From NCBI GenBank assembly GCA_003024785.1, contig PUQB01000173.1, positions 2,501 to 66,500 on the forward strand: DNA of 64,000 nt, given 5' to 3'. Positions 38,930-49,563 of this stretch are shown here, one piece after another (within the stretch, counting starts at the first letter, position 1; each line of letters starts with the position of its first letter). Both the position numbers and the translations under genes were made by a program. The notes below the pieces were generated by a model that did not search any database, had not been told where the DNA came from, and saw only the letters and a program-made list of their open reading frames with translations. The stretch comes from Selaginella tamariscina (Eukaryota; Streptophyta; Lycopodiopsida; Selaginellales; Selaginellaceae).

Positions 38930-38974
38930 TAGACCATAGAAGGAAAGTGTTGAAGTAGAAATTGGTGTGTATTT

Positions 38975-39371
38975 ACCTTAGCAGTCTGATCAGAGGCCAT
39001 GCTTTGTTTTGGTTTTCATTTTAATGTTTCTTTCTATTTTGATTTGCTTATTTACAATTTTACAATTTAAGTTTTTATATTTTGTATTGGCTTTAAATTT
39101 AATATGAGCGGTCCAAATCATCTTAACATATAAAAACTTGAAAACCTAAATCCTAAGGCAAGAAAATGTTTTAGACCTAATCAAGGAATGATGTTGAATG
39201 TAGTGATGTGTACGTGCCCATACTACCGAGGACATGGTGGGTGCTGCACATCCATGGCAATCCGTTCTTCAATTTCAATGTTATTTCTCCACATTCTTTG
39301 TTTTTATAACTTGATTCCTACTTATAATTCATGTTTTTCTTTTCTTAGCTGGGATCTTCCTTATTCATCCC
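38975..39371 (+). repeat. Repeated non-coding tail, copy 3
   Basis: Same segment as 21332-21706 and 32040-32434; it starts 46 bp after the stop of the unit 2 plus-strand gene. Confidence 0.85.
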
Positions 39372-39619
39372 ATATGGAGTGCCACCATTTTGGATGCTTG
39401 GGGCCTAGGAGGCCTGGGCTCGAATATTTTAGAATATTCTAGAATATTCTTTTGGGTCGGTAGTATTGGCCTCGGTCGGCAAATTTTTTCTAGTAAAACT
39501 GTTGTATGTCTACCTTATTTGTTTTTATATTAGCTTAATTTATTACTCAATACACACTAGCTAAAGTTTCTTCTTCATCTTAAGCAAAGCTGCAGTGCTT
39601 GAACCACCAGCTAGGCTTG

Positions 39620-41389
39620 GACGTGGAGGTGTCTGAGTAGGTATTTTCTCTGGTCGAATGTTCTCTGCCAGCTTGTTTGTTGCCAATCTAGAGAGTTCAA
39701 AACTCTTCTCGGTTACTATATATTCCTTTCGATCTTGACGGCAGCTAATAACGATGATCCGGTTCCAGAACCAATATCCTAGACAAGGTCGCCAAGTTTA
39801 CTAAGATGCTTGATCAAAAGCTACATGAGTCGAACACTCTTCAATTGAATCATCATCGTGTACAAACTTCCATTAGATAGACAAAGCAAGTACTTCCTTA
39901 CCAAGCTTCCTGAAAAATCGGCAGTATCGACAAGGAACGACATGTTCGTCAACGCCAGAGGGTTTGGCTTCTTTGACTTCTTCTTAGAGCTTTGCAGCAC
40001 CAAGAGAACCACAAGTTATCCTGCCATATAGACCAAGTTAAACTTCAACATGAATAGCTAGCATATCTTAATTTTTGTCACGGTATCCCTAGCCTCGTGC
40101 ACGGTAGACACTATAAGTCCCTGCAACCTCCAGGTTAATTACCGCAGCTACCTGAATTACCGCCGAAACAGAAGAAGAAGTTGTGAAGACGACCATGAAA
40201 CCACTTGTTGCTAACTGCATTCCACTGAACTGCAAGGCCTCCTCAAACTTCACTAGATCTAGCTGTACAATGTCCTTGTTAATGCTAGCACCTCCTTATA
40301 CAAGCTCATTGGGCAAGTCGATTATGACGAGGTTGAAGCCGTATTCACCTGCCACTTCATGGAACAACGATTGTGACTCAGCCATGTGTAGTTTCTCAAC
40401 CTGTTGTCGGAGCTTGGTGTACACCTTTGTCTGGGAAGCACCCGGCTCGAAGAAAGACCTGCTCATCTCCTCCATATCGCACACAACTAGGTCGTAGGAT
40501 CCACGAGATGCAGCCAGTGTCAGGAAAGGTCATCAGGTCGTCCTTGATGTCCAAACTAGCTACAAGTGGCTGCATCTCATTGAGTGTAAAGTCGATTGCC
40601 GGCGGAGGTGCTGTAGAAGAGCTTGGTCCCACTCGTGATGCCTTTGTAGGTGTAGATGTCTTCGCACGTCTTCTTCATCTTGCTCTTCTTGATAACCTCT
40701 ACTTCGTCCGGCTCCCAAACAATTGCTGGAAGATCATTGGCATGCACGTTGAACAGTGAGCACTCCCAAGCTAGTGGCTATTGCGATGGACAATCGAGCC
40801 AAAATGGAACATGCTCACGTTGGAATGGTGTTAAAGCTCCTCTGCTCTTCGACCACATGTGAGGCTCGCTTGTATGATCTTTCCACAGTTTCATCGTCTG
40901 AGATGGTGCCATTTTTTTCACTAGTATGAACCTACAACACAAAGTTATCTAGTAGCAATGCTGGAATAAAAGCTTACCTCCATATCATCCGACACGTAGA
41001 CTCCTCACGCTTTAGAAACTCATTCGGCTCCATAGAATAAGTGAACCGTATGTAGTCATGGAAGGGCTGAAAGACCAGGCACTTGCTTCTAGTTTCGCAT
41101 TTCGTCAAACTAGCTCATGAAGTCCACATCCATTCCAACTTTTTCACCATTCTCTCGCAATCCCTTAAGGATCTGAATGGCTTCCTCGTGCACAGCCTTC
41201 CAATACAAGTCCAAGGTGAACCACTTGATCCACTCTTTGTCCTGCATGCTTGGTAGCCCAAGTGTCTGTTGTTCTACCTTTGATTCAAGACGAGTGAGCT
41301 ATTCAAGTATCGGAGTCGCAACATGTTTGAAATCTTTGCCTTTGACATCGTGTAAAGCTTCTCAATGCCCATCCAGTGGCACTGCTTAT
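39620..41389 (-). pseudogene. Methyltransferase-like minus-strand gene, unit 2 copy, 3' portion
   Basis: This is the downstream part of the unit 2 gene, cut off from its 5' portion by the retroelement at 41395-48947. It repeats the blocks of unit 1 at about 93% identity by eye: DFTLNEMQPLVASLDIKDDL (40632-40396), MEEMSRSFFE and KVYTKLRQQVEKLHMAESQ (40484-40296), FNLVIIDLPNELV (about 40300-40340), then a stop where unit 1 has Tyr. A further block, SKKKSKKPN to VRKYLLCLSNG, lies at 40012-39821. The motif DLPN is the same as in unit 1, so the departure from DPPY predates the duplication. Confidence 0.4.
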
Positions 41390-41394
41390 GAGAG

Positions 41395-42066
41395 TGGTCG
41401 TTGGGGACTCCGCAGGCCAGATGTGGTGCTTCTTAGGAAGCTGTAGTGGTCGCCAGGACGCTGTTGAGGGCGTCCAACTCTGGAGGTTCGGCCGGTACAT
41501 CGGGCCTTACCTCAGGAGTAATGGGAAGTATTGGATGGCCTCTACCCGGACGCCGTGAGGGTTCGTGTAAAGGAAAGGGGGAGTTCTACTGAGATGATTG
41601 GGCATAGAGTGTTGTGGGGCCCAAGAGTCGGCAAGCGGGGAACGCCTGCTGGTGGGGAGAATAGAAGGAAATGGATATATTTGCCTGTCTGAGTACAACT
41701 ATCTCTGACAATGGAGTAATCTATAAGATGCAGACTTGACTCCCAAAAGACCCCTACCCACCTCTGGCTTATATAGTGGGTACCTACAGCTAGTCCCTAG
41801 CTACATGTGGCGCTCTCCCACTAGTCCACCACCTGGTGACAGAGTCCTGCCTGTCACATTTATGCGCCTCCCCACGCGTGCTGTCCTTCGTACCCTGGAT
41901 AGTTGGTTCGGACGATCGGATCTTTGCCCGCTTACGCCACTGCCTGACACCGGTCGCCATCAGTCCGTACCTGAAGTACCTCCCTTATCCGGCGTTTCGT
42001 CCAGCCGCTCGTCCGCGCTAGTGGGCGACTTGCCGGATGGCCACAATGACGGGCCACCATCAACCA
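41395..42066 (-). repeat. 3' LTR of the minus-strand Tat-like element
   Basis: 672 bp; its counterpart is 48280-48947. A TATA-like CTATATAAG (minus strand) lies near 41767-41776. Confidence 0.9.
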
Positions 42067-42210
42067 GATGCCCGGGCTTATTCGTTGGCACGTCCTCGGG
42101 CCATGTGCCCTAGTTATCTATTCCTTGGAGCTCCCGGTACATGGCGATCTCGCTCTCTGTTGCCGCTAGCGTGGTTTTTAATGTGGTGACAATCGCCTCT
42201 CGAAGCGCGA

Positions 42211-42863
42211 TCACCCTTCGGAGCTTTGCCTTAGACCCTGTCTGTTGCTCCTAGGCTTGCTGGAGCTGACCTCCATCTTGTACCCGTTCTCGCGGTGTTG
42301 CAGCTCTGTTCCTTTGCCGCGAGGAGCTGGGCCTGTAGCTGGGTGTGTACCTCTAGCTCCCTGATGGTCGGGCTGAGTCCTGCCCCGGGCTGGCTGGCCT
42401 GGGGGCGCTCGCTTCTGGCTTCCTGAGTAGGGGTCCGGTTGGACGGCTGTAGGTGTGGTACTGGTTTTGGAGAGTTGCATCTTTGTCAGTAATTCCCTTC
42501 TGACCGCCGTTAGTTCTGCTTGTGCCTCAGCGAGCTCCCCACACCTTCGTTCTAACCGAGCTTTGCATTCCTGTATCTGTTGTTCCCTTCCGGCTATGAC
42601 CGGCTGGGCGTGCTGGTCATCATTGAGTAGCCCTAGGAGAGTTTGCACTCACTGTACAACCACTGGAAGTCCTCTCTCCTTTCGCTCCAGCTTTCCCAGG
42701 CGTCCTTCGTTCTCTTCATTGTCATCATACACAGTCGGCCCCCTTCACTTAGTAGCTCCTTAGCCCTTTGGGCGACTTCTCGGGCTCCTGCTGCCGCTCC
42801 GTGAGTTCTGTCACTATGTGTCGTCGTGTTCCCTCGCCACCGCTGGGAGGTCGAGGCCGTCAT
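42211..42863 (-). pseudogene. Coiled-coil ORF downstream of the pol position, minus-strand Tat-like element
   Basis: Gln/Glu/Leu-rich sequence such as QQIQECKARLERRCGELAEA is likely helical coiled coil. It occupies the same place before the 3' LTR as a matching region at about 61.4-62.3 kb in the plus-strand relative. Function unknown; frames are broken. Confidence 0.5.
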
Positions 42864-43334
42864 ATATCGCCATGGCTTCGTCTAGCTGGTCGAAGACCCC
42901 CACGAGCCTGGTATAGACCGTGGAGGTCCATCGTCCGTTGGCCTGGAAGTGTTGGTAGTTACTCTCACTCGTCCTCGGGCTTGTCCTTCTTCCCTCCCTG
43001 GCTGGGTCCGGTAGATTGCTCGATTGTGTCTGACGAGGATTCCGGTAGTGGGGGTCCTATAGCCAGGGGAATCGTGGATGGGTTCCCGCGTACATACCCT
43101 GGTGATTCCTGGTCCGGAAGGAGGCTACCCTCCGCCTGCTCCTCTGTTGACGCCTGTTCTTCTGTTGACCCTGTTCTTCTGTAGACGCCGTTCCTCCGTT
43201 GAATCCTGTTCTTCTGTTGACTCCGGGGGTTCTGGCTGTTCCCCCATTTGGAGTGGTGGTGGTGCTCTTACTACCGTTCGGCGAACGAGCCCGTGGTCAT
43301 AATAGCAATGTGGCCAGCCGTGGGTAGCCTTTGC

Positions 43335-44830
43335 TCAGTGCCGGCTCGAACCGTGAATCCCACTAGTTAGAGCCGGAATCAGGTACTGCTTAAGGCAGTC
43401 AGCCCAATTTATCGCGACTCCTTCCCACGCCCTGCAAAGACCGTTCGCCAATCGTCTGGTGATCCGACTCCCTGTTCTTCCTGTGAGCATGAAGGCCACT
43501 AGCGTTACGAACTCGGCTGCTTCTTCCTTCGCTTGTATGCCTCGTAGTCCATGACTTCCTGTGGTGGCGGGCCGTTGAACCTCCGCGTCCGAGCATTCCC
43601 CTAGGGCTAGGCCGTCCCCTGGTAGCCGGAAGACTATCGCCAGTTCATCGAACATAATGCGGAAGAGGCACTCCCATCCGTGCAGAATTGTATCCCCCTA
43701 CGCCGGTTTGACTAGCCACTAATTCCGCTGACTGGAGGAATTGTCTGGCCTTCTCATCAAATCCTGGGTCCTCTACTTCTCCCCACGGAAGGTTGAAGAA
43801 TTCATCCAATCGTAATTTTCCTGACTCGCCGGACGTCGGGTTGCCCGATTAATTCCTTGAACTTGGAGTACCTGGGCGATACTAGCTGCTGCTCGTTCTT
43901 GGCCCTTGATGAGCACTCGAATTTCTCTGATCACCACTGGCCGATTTCTCTCTGTCCACCCCGTGGTCATGGTAATGGAGGTGTGGCATTGTGCACCTCC
44001 TTTCTGAGTGTAGGTGCCGTGATGAGTCCTTGTGGCGTCCTCCGAGGTGTCTGGCGGTCTATCCCTGCGCCTGGATACGCAATGATGGCCGCCTGACCAT
44101 CATTGCCTTCGTAGTGTGTGCCTCACGCCTGTGGTCCAACCTCGTGGACCATGTGGTCCTGTGAGCTGGCCACACGTGCGTTTGGAGATCCTGCTTCGGC
44201 TCCTCCGTCCTCCCTATCTCTTCGCCCCATGGTTCGCTGGTTCTGCCCCGGATTCCTCAATCTGTGTTCCATCTGGGTGACCAGCGCTGCTACTATCGGC
44301 CGTTCGTCGTGGTACTTGTCCGTTAACGTAGACTGTGGTGGTTTTGCTGCCGCTGGTGAGGCCCATTGTGGCTCTAACTGCACAGTCTTACCTGTTGATC
44401 CCTTCCTGCCGCTTCTTCCCCATACTGGCCCCGCATGTCCCCTATCTAGGTTTCCGTGTCCTACTTCCACCCGGGCGTGTCTACGGAGCTTCTCCCCCCC
44501 CCACTTCCCGGGCCGATCTCGATCGGCCCAGGTAGTGGATATCTCTCCTTGGGACCAGGATGGAAAAGGGCTGCCGATCCCTGTCGATACCGGCTCTGGA
44601 GTGGCTCCGCTTGATTGGGGCAGCCGTCTGGCTTGGGTATGTCCACATAGGCCCTCCGGACTTGTCTTGGTGGTTGGTGAACCAACGTTCGGTGCCGGAT
44701 AGTCTCGGGCTTTGGTTGCTTCTGCGATCCCTAGCTCCTTTACGTAGGCCTCTCTGATGCGAGGCCTCCTGTCTGGCACAACCCAATCGGGAGCCGGCCT
44801 GCGGAGGTCGCTGTTACGCCCTCGCTCCAT
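43335..44830 (-). pseudogene. Post-pol region of the minus-strand Tat-like element
   Basis: Minus-strand frames include WEGVAINWADCLKQYLIPAL (near 43400), matched by WEGVIVDWADCLRHYMIPSL near 60940-61000 in the relative. Another, PNARVASSQDHMVH near 44150, corresponds to SPTRVASSQVTWF near 60160. The match shows that the element jumps from protease to this region. I do not recognise a domain. Confidence 0.5.
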
Positions 44831-44911
44831 CCCCAGTGCCCGCCGGGCTCCTGATACTCCATGCCCCGAATCTCCGTGCGGGGGCCTGGGTTTCGCCTGT
44901 GGGTATGGACC

Positions 44912-45958
44912 TTATCGCCCGTCTGGTGCGGAACCGTATCTGTTGGTGCTCCCAATCGTGCTGTACCTTTGCACCCCTGAGCCAGGGTCGACCGAGGAGT
45001 AGGTCGAATCCCCCCTGGCGTGCATATCCAGGACCACAACGTTGATCCAAAATTTGACCGTTTGGATCTCGACCTCCACTGCCCTCAGAATGCCCTTGGG
45101 CGCCACCTCGGCCTGATTGGCCATGCGTACCTGAAATGGGTGGGTTCCGGAGTTGGCATACGTAATTTCCTGTGGAGCTCTGCTGACATGACATTGACTG
45201 CTGACCCCCCATCTATAATCACTTCGCTGATTGTGTGACCCGCCATGCAAACCGGGATAGTCGGTACGTCGTTCACGTAGTCCACTGTGGTTGCAGTGCC
45301 TCTTGGTGGGGGTCTTGCTGCTGGTCGTACCCGATTCTCCCATCGTGCGGTGGGAACCAGCGGCGTTTCCTGTTCTGACCCCTTCTGGGCCTCCCCCCTT
45401 ACGAATGTGCAGTTTCGCCTTCTCCTTAGTTTTCTTAGCGATTCCTGGCCTCGGCTGGGCTCCACAGGTTCCGAGGCTGTCAGTTCTTGCGTTTGCTTCC
45501 TTACCCACTGCTTTAAAACCGGGGTGTTTATTGCTGTCTTCTCTTTTGCGCCTTCGCGCCCCTGGTTCTCGCCTTTGGGTTTCCCTTGTTTCGTCGCTAA
45601 GGGAGCCTGTGGTACTATGTCTGTCCTGACGTCCTGTTCTGGTAGTACCACCGTTACTTGGTTTACTTGCGGTGTGGAGTTTGGAATTGGGTTGGGGGAT
45701 CTGCCCGTTACTCGTCCTGGCAACGCCGGCTGCTTGCGCTTCTAGCATTGGTTTGATCAATGATACCCATGAACATCGGTAGAGCGGGTGTGGGCCTCCG
45801 CACAGTGCGCACAACACCTCCTTGCGTTCCGTGTCTCTCTCTGTCGCCATACCTGGGTCGGTACGGTGGCCGTTCTCGAGAGTGGGGCCTATGATTTCGG
45901 GACCTCCTACGGGGTTGGTTGTCTCCCTCCGTCCTGCGGCCGTAACTCCTTCGGCCAT
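44912..45958 (-). pseudogene. Zinc knuckle and aspartic protease region, minus-strand Tat-like element
   Basis: A knuckle CALCGGPHPLYRC (CX2CX3HX4C) lies near 45800. The protease is seen as VIIDGGSAVNVMSAELHRKL near 45190-45250, with the active-site D-G-G instead of D-T/S-G, then DSTYSLLLGRPWLRGAKV about 100 residues later across a frame change. Confidence 0.7.
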
Positions 45959-46314
45959 CTGTACCCTCTTCGGTTCCTGTTCTACTGCCAGTGTGGCTAC
46001 CTGTGGTGGCCTTTTGCTCAGGAGTTCGGCCAGCCGGTAGCAATCGTCCGTGTTGTGAGATCCGCGATGTTACACACCCGACAGTACTTATCCCCCCGTG
46101 TGGTGTATCCCATTTGAGCCAGTGTCGTGGATAAGTCTTCCTTCCGCGTGGCCCCTCGTAGGGTTTCCCCCCGCTGCAGCTGCCTTGCCCTTGGTACCGA
46201 CCGGCTCTCTTTTTTGGTCGGCCTTGGAGCATCGAGAGGTTTTCCTCATCCGATGCGGTATCGTTCGCCTCCTCTGCGTCCGATTTATCATGTGCCTTCC
46301 TTTCTTGGCGTCTT

Positions 46315-48126
46315 TCAGCCTCCCGCTTTTCGGCCTTCTTGGCGTACCGAGTAACTTGTCGTTCCGGTCGTCGTCCAAGCCGATCCACTTGCAGATCTCG
46401 GCCGCAGTCCCTTTCGGTACCACATTTTCTTGGTCAGGTCAACTGGGGCGTCTCTTAGCCGGGCGATATACCCCAGCATGCGGACCGTGTACTCGTCGAC
46501 CGACTCTCCTGCTTTCTGTTTCAAGCTCGTTAGCTTGTGGATCACCTCCTCTTCACTCTTTTCTTCCCGGAAGGTATCCAGAAACGCCCTTCGTGCGGTC
46601 TCCCAGCGGGCTCCTTCGTTCGCCTCGTGGAATCGCATCCACCAGGCATGTGCCTTCTTGTCCAGAGTGCATGCAAAGGCACTCAACTTCTTGTGATTGT
46701 CGCTCACACTCCGGAGTTCGCACACCTGTTCAAACTTGTGTACGTGTTGGTCTGCGTCTTCCCCCTTCGCTCCACGGAACGGGTAAGGGCACTGTTACAG
46801 TGCTCTCCTGCATCCGATTGAGTGCTTGGGCTAATAAGGTGACCGGGTCGGCTCCCATGGCGTCCCGTTGTGCCTGAGAGTTGTTCCGATCCGGACCCTC
46901 CGCTTCGGACGTGGTGTAGTCCACGTCCTGGTATTCTGCGGGCACCTTCCTGCGGCCCTGCCCTCCCATTGAGGGTTGGTGACGAGGACGGGCTCCTCCC
47001 GGCTGTCCCTCGGGCCCCCGCCGCGGGACCAACCTGACGGCTGGTGGTGCGGCTTACCTTGGCTGGACGGTTTTCCCTCCTCCAGCGAGTAGTTTTGTAT
47101 GACCGTGTGCAGAATCCCCCACGACGTCTAGACGGTCGTGATCGATGGGGCATTCCTCCTCGCCCCGAGACGGTATCCCCCCGTCTGGTGATGGTTGCGG
47201 CTCTGCCGTGTGCCCTGGCGGATTTCCCTCTCGGGGCCGGTGCGATACTAGTCGCTCGGGCGAATCTCTTGCCCTTGGACGAATTCCTCTCGTCCCTTCT
47301 CCAAGGTAGCCACTGTGCGGCCCCTCTTTCTGGTGCCTCCTCCCAGTCCGTCAGCTCGTCGACGTCCAGTCGCCTCCGCACAGGCTCGTCCCATGTGTAC
47401 CCCGGCCTTCGAAGCCTTGGGTTCTCATCCTGGTAACCACCCTGACCTGCTGCATCATCGATGGCTGAACTCCTGGTGCAGAGGTTGCCTTGTTGGCAAT
47501 CGATGCCCCTCCCTAGGGGCTTCCGGATGAGGCTCTTCCTCCCCTCTTTCCGGGCAGACACGGGCCCCCTGCGTCACCCTGATGGGTGACGATGGCCCTG
47601 GGTTTCCTATCTTACCTCCATCGTGGTGCTGGTCATGCTGGGCTTCTGGCTCACGTCCCCCGTCGCTATCCGTGTTGCTTTCGCCCCCTCAAGATTCTTG
47701 CCTCCGTCGCAGGGCTGCCCTCTCCTGGGGTTGTCCTGGGCGAAGTTTCCTCCTTCGGGGTACTGTCAAACACTGGTTCTGCTTGTTGGTATGGGGGCTC
47801 TTCGTGGCCGTCACTTTCACCTACGTCGAGAGGCGGAGGGCTTTCGTCGTCTTGCCATCCGTCCCACTCTGCGTCGTAGGTTACTGTCGGGCGAAGTCGC
47901 CCGTCGGGTGCTGATCATACCCGCATGCTGCCGTGCCTGGATTGTTGTCCGGACGTGCTGCGGTTCCTTCATATCCTTCTTCGTCATCAGCGGCGTGCGA
48001 CCGCCTCTGCCGCTGGTGTGCCGAGTTTACCGCTGCTCGGAGATTCGGCCATGCGGCATTACCGTCGTTCCCTCGGGTAGGTGAGGCAGGGCCAATTGGC
48101 AACCGAGGTGCCTCGCCGTCCATCAA
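46315..48126 (-). pseudogene. gag region, minus-strand Tat-like element
   Basis: The N-terminus MMDGEAPRLPIGPASPTRG starts at 48126, matching MEGGEAPRLPQSAPTSPTRW at 53568 in the relative. The capsid core at 46725-46315 includes LSAFACTLDKKAHAWWMRF, EEEVIHKLTSLKQKAGESVD and DLTKKMWYRKGLRP, typical of the retrotransposon gag domain. The frame is interrupted between the N-terminus and the core. Confidence 0.75.
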
Positions 48127-48258
48127 TCTCCCTCGGCGGCCCGCATTCTCCTGGTCAGCTGTTGCTCGTCAATCTCTATTTGCTCGAATGAGTTAATCCC
48201 GGCCTCGTCGGGCCGCCACTCTACTTGCTACAGTGAACTCCATCTATGTGTACTATCT

Positions 48259-48275
48259 ATCCCTCGTGGTCGCCA
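48259..48275 (-). other. Primer-binding site, minus-strand Tat-like element
   Basis: Minus-strand TGGCGACCACGAGGGAT begins four bases inside the 5' LTR end. It is complementary to a tRNA 3' end ATCCC-CGTGGTCG-CCA type, close to the tRNA-Arg(TCG) at 3170-3240. Confidence 0.6.
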
Positions 48276-48279
48276 CAAA

Positions 48280-48947
48280 TGGTCGTCGACTCGCAGGCCA
48301 GATGTGGTGCTTCTCAGGAAGCTGTAGTGGTGCTAGGACGCTTGAGGGCGTCCAATTTGGGGGTTCGGCCGGTACGCCGGCCTTACCTCAGGAGTAATGG
48401 GAAGTATTGGATGGCCTTACCCGGACGCCACGAGGGTCCGTGTAAGGAAACGGGGAGTTCTACTGAGATGACTGGGCAGAGAGTGTTGCGAGCCCAGGAG
48501 TCGGCAAGGGGAATGCCCGCTGGTGGGGGAGAATAGAAGGAAATGGATATATATTGCCTGTCTGAGTACAACTATCTTCGACAGTGGAGTAATCTATAAG
48601 ACGCAGACTTGACTCCCAAAAAGACCCCTACCCACTACCAGCCTCCGGCTTATATAGTGGGTACCTACCTCTAGTCCCTAGCTATAGGTGGCGCTCTCCC
48701 ACTGGTCCACCGCCTGGTGAAAGAGTCCTGCCTGTCACATTTATGTGCCTCCCCACGCATGCTGTCCTTCGTACCCTGGGTAGTTGGTTCGGGCGATCGG
48801 ATCTTCGCCCGCTTACGCCGCTGCCTAACACCGGTTGCCATCAGTCCGTACCTGAAGTACCTCCCTTATCTGGTGTTTCGTCCAGCCACTCGTCCGCGCT
48901 GGTGGGCGACTTGCCGGATGGCCGCGATGACGGGCCACCGTCAACCA
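48280..48947 (-). repeat. 5' LTR of the minus-strand Tat-like element
   Basis: 668 bp; pairs with 41395-42066. The two differ by scattered substitutions and small indels, more than expected for a brand-new insertion. Confidence 0.9.
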
Positions 48948-48952
48948 GAGAG

Positions 48953-49395
48953 ATGTTCGTCACCTTTTGGAACCACTTTTCCCCCAACTCTGGGTCTATG
49001 ATAGAGAGTAACTTGTGCATATGCTTGTCATGCTTCATGTACACTAGCTGCTTAAGGTTCAGTTCAAGATGTGGATTGCCTTTAGCATTGGTGACTGCTC
49101 TGTTGAGATCATCGTCGATCTTGTTTTGCACATAGAATAAGTTAAAAACTTCTTTCCTATCAATCAAACCGAAGGTTACCTTGAAAAAAATCTTTGTGCA
49201 AATCAGGTTCAAAAGAGGATGCCAAGTCGCCTTTTTTGTAACACTCTCCTTCCACTTCCACACCTCAAGACGATCAACCTTCGTGAGTGACTCGAGGATT
49301 TTCTGAGTTCCTTCAGTACTAGTGCAGACCGTCTTTACAGTGAGGAGAATATGTGGTAGTGTTGTTTTTACAGATGTTGCTGAAGATCTGTTCAT
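48953..49395 (-). pseudogene. ParB/methyltransferase-like minus-strand gene, unit 2, middle exon
   Basis: The open frame starts at 49395 and includes STEGTQKILESLTKVDRLEV, FFKVTFGLIDRKEVFNLFYV, NPHLELNLKQLVYMKHDKHM and IIDPELGEKWFQKV before it runs into the retroelement LTR at 48947. The matching unit 1 sequence at about 34440-34870 has more breaks. The block is flanked upstream by an intron-like stretch ending CTTACAG. No domain was recognised in this block itself. Confidence 0.5.
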
Positions 49396-49563
49396 TGAAA
49401 CTGTAAGTCTAGACTCTAACGAAAAAGAAAAGAAAGTTTATCGAATGGAACATCAAAACGAGTTGAAGATTGTCGAGGTTCTTTATGGAGATGAAACTCA
49501 ATTGAATGCGAATAGCCATCATTGGTTGTCCTCTACATCCTCCCAGTAAAGCTTCTGCAAATC

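Larger units (their letters stand above)
41395..48947 (-). mobile_element. Tat-like Ty3/gypsy element lacking RT, RNase H and integrase (non-autonomous)
   Basis: LTRs of 672 and 668 bp, TG to CA, are flanked by a perfect 5-bp duplication GAGAG (41390-41394 and 48948-48952). On the minus strand the order is 5' LTR 48947-48280, primer site 48275-48259, gag, zinc knuckle, protease, then a region matching the post-integrase part of its relative at 52.8-62.7 kb, then 3' LTR 42066-41395. No RT, RNase H or integrase motif was found between the protease (to about 44.9 kb) and the post-integrase region (from about 44.2 kb), where the relative has about 3 kb of pol. The element is more GC-rich than its surroundings, which makes long spurious frames on the opposite strand. 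Confidence 0.88.
35019..49530. repeat. Segmental duplication unit 2, interrupted by a retroelement
   Basis: This is the second copy of the unit, in the same orientation, with the Tat-like element 41395-48947 inserted. Without the insert the copy is about 7 kb. Homology to unit 1 ends near 49530, but minus-strand coding sequence continues to about 50366. The (TA)n(GA)n tract is at about 35868-35925. Confidence 0.85.

Noticed and set aside
42455-48196. Many long plus-strand open frames across the minus-strand retroelement
   Set aside because: They are shadows created by high GC content; gag, knuckle and protease motifs are all on the minus strand.
27660-49530. Units 1 and 2 as uncollapsed haplotypes
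   Set aside because: They are joined head-to-tail, with diverged flanks and an indel of about 420 bp; haplotypes would not normally be in tandem, though an assembly join cannot be fully excluded.
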